A DNA stretch of 64,000 nt from Anniella stebbinsi. Lineage: Eukaryota; Chordata; Lepidosauria; Squamata; Anniellidae. The notes under the pieces were generated by a model, which was not told the origin of the DNA, searched no databases, and saw nothing but the letters and a program-made list of their open reading frames with translations. Position 1 is the first letter of the stretch, and each line of letters starts with the position of its first letter. Both the position numbers and the translations under genes were made by a program. Of this stretch, positions 52,301 through 59,600 are shown one piece after another. The stretch covers positions 216,668,517 through 216,732,516 of the forward strand of contig JARDYH010000004.1 of assembly GCA_029215795.1 (NCBI GenBank). The letters are read 5' to 3'.

Positions 52301-55300
52301 TTTGGGACCCACCACAGTGCTCTGAAAGCTCTAAATCTTAAGAGTCCTACGAATGAGTCCTGTTACCCACCCTTGTGTTACAACATATGGCCTGAAAGTG
52401 GATAATCCAGGAATCCCCAACCCCTTTGGGCCAGTGGTCACACTTGGGATGAGTTGTGATGAGGGATGCCCATTCACAAAATGGCTGCTACATTGGTCGA
52501 GGCCAATCACAATACACCTATTTCAGAGAAAGGCAAACATGTATGGCTAAAAGACAACCCATTTTTCTGAATAAGAGGCACAGGTGGGGTCTGAGCCTTG
52601 GAACACTAAACCTCTCCCTTGAACCCACTGTACTCTTTCTCTGTCAGGTTCACCCCAAACTGCTAGTACTCAAAGGTCCACCCAGACTCCTGGTCACTCA
52701 TTTCTCATTCTCACCCTCGCTCTCCCCACTTTCCATCCCCCTTTTTAAAGAGTACTAGCTTCTATCTTCATCCCCTTCCTTTCCAAAGATAGCAACAAGG
52801 GAGAGGACCTTCTCGGTTGTGGCCCCCACAATTATGGAACGATTTCCCTGATGAAGCCTGCATGGCGCCAACATTGTTATCTTTTCGACGTCAGGTCAAG
52901 ACTTTTCTCGTTTCCCAAGAATTTGGCAGCACATGATGAGTTTCAATTGATCCTAGATTAGTTTGGCTAATTGCTCAAGGTTTTTTAGATATGTGTTGTC
53001 TTCCTGTATAATGTTTGTGGGTTTTTTATGTTTTTAAATTTTATATATTGTATTTTAATGCTTTTAACCTTTGCAAACTGTCCAGAGAGCTTTGTCTATG
53101 GGATGGTATAGAAAAATAATGAAGAATAATAATTCAAATAGAAGACTGCTTCACTTGTTCTTCAGTGCTGAATTCTCTGGGGCTTTAATTGTTTGATCAG
53201 TGATCTGACAACTGTTATGGAAAGAATTGTTACCATATTATGATGAGATCACTTAAGTTCTTTCTACCCACACCCACATCCCACCCCACCCTGGGAAAAA
53301 TTGAACAGAATCCCAAGAGAGCAACAACAACTAGCTCTAATCTTACTAGTTTAGAGTAACTCTGCTAAACTAAATACCATAGAGTAGATATCAACTTTAC
53401 ATTGTCTATTTCAGGTCTGGCTTCATGCTCCCTATGAACTTCATCTTTCATTATTTGAACATTTCATTGAACTTCTTACTGAATCCAGGTAAAACAAGCA
53501 ATATAGCAGCATTTACAATCCAATTTTTGTCTCTGAGTTAATAACTTCAGGAAGTTATATTTTATTGCTTTAGTTTGTTTTTACCACGGATGTTGGTTTC
53601 ATGTCACTTTTTTTACTATCTTTTGTATGATTTTGCTGGTCTGTGACTGTAATAAATAATTTAATGGATTGATTGCTTTAGTTTGTTTTTACTGCAGTTT
53701 CATTTGGTTTGGATTTTTGTGGTGATGGGGGAATAGGGGAGGAGGGTTGGAATTTGTGGGAAAATATAAAAATAGAAAGTGGGAGTCGTGGTAATTGTGC
53801 TAAATAGAGCACCCACCCCTGATCATTAAGCCCCGTTCAGTTAATACTTAATTATGAAGTCTGCGGTAGAAGCTGCAATCACATGATTGAGTTTTGTACG
53901 TCACCATGAAGGCTGACAACTTAGTGTTTTCTTTAATAAAACTTGATATTTAAAATTGATTTCAACCTAAAATTGTACAAGGTCTTGCTTCAAAAGCCTG
54001 GCTCTGTGTTCTGTTTCCATGCAGTGTTTGGTCAGTGGGAACAAGAAACCAGCCTCTTTTTTTTGTAGTGCCTAAACTTTGAACCTCCCTCTCGTGAAAT
54101 TTGCCTGCCCCTATTGCCATTTATTCTCACAGCAATTTATTTATTATCTATTTAAAAGATTTTTGTCCACCTTTCACAGCACACTTCCTTCACAAGGCAT
54201 CTTACATTATTATAAAAACATTCACATACAAATGACAATTACATATGCACACATCAGCAGCAGCTAATGATTTTTAAGCACCGAATGCAGACTGGGATAA
54301 ATGTGTATTCAGGGTTTTTTTTATTTTAAAAAAGCCAGTAGTGATGAGGCCATGCATATCTCCATGGGTATGGAGTTTAAAAGGTGTGGGACCACCACTG
54401 AGAAAGCCCTGTCCCTAGTACCTACCAACCTAATGGCTCTTGCTTGTGGGACAGAGAATGGGCATTTGGCTATTTTAATCATATTAAAAACGTGTAATAC
54501 AATGCATATTTTATAAGTTTTGTTTTGTGTCTGTATATAAGCAACCTTGGAATGTCTTCCATAGAAAATGGGGGTGGGGGGAGATAATTGAAATATATAA
54601 ACAAACAAATAAATAGATGTGAATTCATCCTAGAGGCTGTATTGTTATTATGTAGAATGTTCCTTGCCATGTTGATTGCTAAATTCATCTGTCTGTGATT
54701 CAGTGAGGTGTGAATATGATCTGTTCTTCAAAACTAACTCATAGTATTTGTTAACAAAAGTTGTAGTACAAGGGGTTAGTCAAATCAGTGAAAATTGCAT
54801 ATTGTGCTGTCCTTTTTTTTTTCAGTGAAGCAGCAAAGAATGCAAAATTGATGAGGGAGTTCCAGCTAATCCCCAAACTCTTGCTGACTCTTCGAGATAT
54901 GTCATTGTCTCAGCCAACAATTGCTGCTATTAGCAATGTACTGAGCTATTTGCTTCAGGGATTCCCTAGCAGCAACGACCTACTCAGGTACTATTCACTC
55001 TGGGTTTTTCCCTCTCCAAAAATGAGATAGCGTGTATGTTTCTCTGTGAGGGTACGTTTTCCTTGTGATCGGCCCTTATTTCCCTTGCACAGAAATATAG
55101 CTATGATATGAGAGAGGAATGCTTGACCGTAAAGCAGGGTCGGAATCTACTAGCCTAGAAAATTTAAACCTTCCCAATGTACAGTTTTGTCATACTTGGG
55201 CAAGCATTATCATCTTCAACAGTGCCTGCAAGCTTTAACCTTCCAGAATCTGTTTCAAATTAGTTTGGAGGTAGAGTTTCATTTCGTTTCGAAGGGTACT

Positions 55301-56645
55301 ATCCAATTGGGCCTTGCGCATCCCGGTCTGCATGTGGCCCTGACATGGCACATCCTGGGGCAAGCCCTGAAACTAGTGGAAACGCTTGTTTCTGGAAATG
55401 GCACAACCTCCCCCTTCCAGAAACGAGCAATTTCACTCGTTTGGGGGCTTGGCCCTGGAAGCGCTACATCATGGCCATGTGCAATGGGGCTGACAGGGCT
55501 GGGCTATCCAGCCATGCCAGATTTTACTCTCTATGAATACTACCCTTAGTGTCCTATTTATAGTATTTTCATCTATTGTTGTTATGGAGAACAACCTATT
55601 TCAGGTAGATTGGTATGTGTTTGTGTGTGAGTGCGTGTGTATGAATGAATGAGGCAGTCTTCATAGCCAGCCGTAATACATATCAGATTTTTTTTTATTT
55701 ATTTTTTTAAAAGCCTCTTAGTCTTGCTTTTACTTTGCAGCTAATGCTAATGAATGCCAAATTAAATTCCATTATCACAAAAGTGCATGCCATTTTCCCC
55801 CCCTCTATCCACCAAGGTTTGGACAGTTCATCTCTTCTACTTTGCCTACATTTGCAGTCTGTGAGAAATTTGTAGTCATGGAGATGAACAATGAAGAAAA
55901 GCTTGACATTGGTAAGTTGTTCTAGGATCGTAGGAGAAATAGTAGAAGAGAAGAACTCACTCGAGATGATGATGTCTCTTGCTTTCGATACTCTTGTGCC
56001 TAACTTTAGTATAATAAGCTATTTGCGTTTGTATTTTGTGCATTTACAAACAACACTGTGAGACGATACATATAAAGGGTACAAACAGTCTGCTCCACCT
56101 CCCATATCGTATACAGTCCTCTCATTTCTATTATCTTACTTGATTAAAGCAGCCTGGCTTTTGTGTCCTATGGAAGTTGAAAGAATGACTAGGATCTACC
56201 TGCTTTAGAGGTGCTGTATCACATGTCTATGTGTTTTTTAGGTGTGTTTCTAGATCCAGCACTGCCCATGTGTCTTTTGCAGCCAGGCATGTCTTCGCCC
56301 AGCTTTTTGCCCCTTTTTGGAGAGAACAGGTCTGGCCACATTAATCCATGGTTTAATTGGCTTGATCCATGCCTTCGATTATTGCAATGTGCTTTACATG
56401 GGGCTGTTCTTGAAGAGTGTTCAGAAACTACAGCTAGTGCAAAATTCTGCAGCCAGATTGCTTTATTGGTGTGCACATTATTATACTACTATTGCACTGG
56501 CTTTTAGTTTGTTTCTAGGCCCAATTCAAGGTGTGGTTCTTTTTCTGTGAATTCCAATTGTGGAATTACTTCCCTGTGGGATTTGGATCAGCCCTGCCTT
56601 GCTAAGTTTCAGGTGGCAGTTGAAAACATTTTTGTCCTGTTCAAC

Positions 56646-56679
<34 letters not shown>

Positions 56680-59600
56680 AACAAAGCTGTATTTAAATGT
56701 TGATCTTTTTAAAAAAACACCCCAGAGAGTGAAAACATTCATCTGGTTGTTTATTGTAAACTGTTTATAAACATTTTAACTAATAAATAAAGCACACAGA
56801 GAATTGTGCTTTAAGTGCACTTCTGAGGGAGTCTAAATGAACTCCATGAGATGCTATTCTAAGTAAGCATGCTTAGGATTGCACTGTTATTGTTTAAGGC
56901 AAGTAAAAGTGTAATGATCTGGAAATCTGGTTATGTGCATTTAACACAAGAATACAAAAAAGTTCAGTTTCCTTATTACTGCTCTTTAGAGAAGAGGATC
57001 TTCTAATTAGGAGGACCCTTTTGAAGATATTTCTAAAGGTTAAATTCTGCTCCCAAGGAACTCCCAATTATGTCAATGGGGCTTACATGGGAATGGGACT
57101 GTTCACATGACACGACATCATGGGTTCTTTAACCCACAGTAAGGCTATGGTACATGTGGGGTGCTTGCAGCTGCCGTTTAAATACTCATCCTCCACTCGG
57201 TTGCACTTTTTAAATTACAAGCCTCTGGAAGTTATTGACCTGGTTTCGGCAGCATTCTACAGCTCGCTGTGGCTTATTTAACCCATGATGATCTACAGCT
57301 TCACTCAGGAATTGTCATGTTGTGTGAAGCATAAACCTTTGTCTGTTGTCACGTTGTGCAAAGGTGACCAGGTTTCCATGACACAACAATTTTTGAGCAG
57401 GGGTTGCATGTGCAGCCTGGCACTTGCTGGCACTGAGGCTTGTTGCGGGTCGCAGCGTGCCGTCCAATTCCTGTCAGCAACTTCCAAAGTTTTTCATCTG
57501 AAAAAGTGCAGACCTATGCAGGTAATTCAGAGAAATGTCCTTTAACCAAAAAACATGTAGGAAAGGAATCTGTACCGCATGGTGCTGTGACTTTAAATCT
57601 CCCATTCTTCTTGTTCATTAAACTATATGTGTGAAAGTGGTGGTTCCAACAAAGTAAGGGAAATTGGCCATGTATTCTTGAAAGTGATTGGCCTCTTTGA
57701 TTTTGGTTTTCTTTTCATGTAAAAAGAATAGGTTTAATTGGAAATTCAGGTCACCTGAATGGCAATGAAACATTTGCAGTGAGATCTTTTGAAATGCGTA
57801 GTCTACCAAGAAAAGTAATGACATTGCAGGTGGTCTGCAGGGAAAAGGGCTTATGAATTGTTTTGAATCACAAATTGCATTAAAAGGCAGGTGTAAACAG
57901 TTTCTAACATATATTGTAAAGGCAGCATAGCTTATTTTTCCACCATGCCATTATAAATGAACTTTAAGCATTTTACCCTTGTTGGAAAAGAAAAAAAGGG
58001 GGGCAAAAGGTTTAAAATGAAAAAAGGAGAGCTTGTACTCTTTAACAAACACAAACACACAACTCTTCTCTTTGTGCCTTCTATCATTTTGTTTGTCTGT
58101 ATGGACATTTTGAGTTTCTACTTCCATCCTTTCTTGGCCCCCACAATGATAGACATGGGCTGCATTCGGACAACACATTAGTCAATGGTGGGTTGAGTAG
58201 CCAACTTTATTTTGTGGGTACTCCCCACACAACATATTCCTACACAACTGTGGGTGGTTGGGGCTGGCGTTGAGTGGACTAATAGTCAACCAAGCATTTG
58301 ACTGACACAGCCCCCGCCCCTCTCCCCACCCTCCCTCCTCCCTCAGTCCTCCCAGTTCTATCCCAGCAGCCTCTGCAAGTTGCACCAGTTGTAGCAGAGT
58401 GGCAGCCGCTGCTTTGGTCGCTCTTGCCGCCTGCCTCTATGGGCTTGTGTTTTAACCCACTCACCACACGCCATTAACCCACTCACCCCTCCACACAACA
58501 CTTTAAACAACTGGCTTTGAGCTAAACAACTTGCAAGCCAGTTGTTTCTCTCAGTTGCTTATTTGGGCAGAATAGTATACCGTCAGTAGTTTGTGGGTGG
58601 TGTGTTACCCTCCACACAACACAATAAACAACACAACTGATGATTGTTTCCCCCCACCTCAGTTGCTTAATGCGTTGTCCGAATTCAGCCATGGAGTTGG
58701 TGGCAAATGTGAAAGAAGGAAAGAAAAATGTTAATTTGAAGAGTGCAATGTTGTATTGCCATATTGGCCTGGTTCACACATGATGGTAAGCAAGACTTCC
58801 GGTTGCTCCCCCTGACAAGCCAGAAGTCTTAAGTCATTGTTTGGTGTTGGCTTTTGACTCTGGTTTGTTGAGGGAGATTCAAGCCAGAATTTCCAATTCA
58901 CATATAACACTAAACAAACTAATCCTGCTGGCAGCGGAAGTGACCAGGCAGTATGCAGCAGCACATTGCTTGTAACTAGTAAGCCAGGCGTATCATTACA
59001 TATGAATCAAGCAGTTGTATTTGCCAAGGCAACTTCCTCAGAGCTTATGTTTGTCAAACACTTCCTTTGGGGTGGGGTGGCTGGGAAATCATGTCTGCAA
59101 AGGAATATATTTTATAATGTGCCAGAAACAATAAATCTATTTCAGACTTTTGCTACATGGAATCGGTTTCTGCAGGTTGTTTTTAACAATACACAATCCT
59201 TTAGCAGAGCATATACTGGCAAATTTCCCTTTTTCTGTCTGTGGTGACTGTAGTTCTGTAATCTGCAAATGTGATTTCCTGTGAAAAGCCTAGTGGACTT
59301 TCAGTTCCAGCAGGTTTGAGCTTTATAAAACCAGAAAAATATTTGTAGTGCTGTTACTACCAGCATGTGACAAACACATTTGCCGACAGGTCAGGGTGTG
59401 TCCATACATGCTTTTCTTGCAACTGACATTATTTTACAAAAAAGAATACTTGCAAGAAGTATTCAGAATGTTGTGCTTCAAAATAAATTAGAGCTGTGCA
59501 TTTTGTGTTTCAGGAACAGAGGAGGATTTTGGAGGGCTTGTTTCTGCAAATCTTATTCTTCTGAGGAACAGATTGCTAGACATCCTCCTTAAGCTTGTTT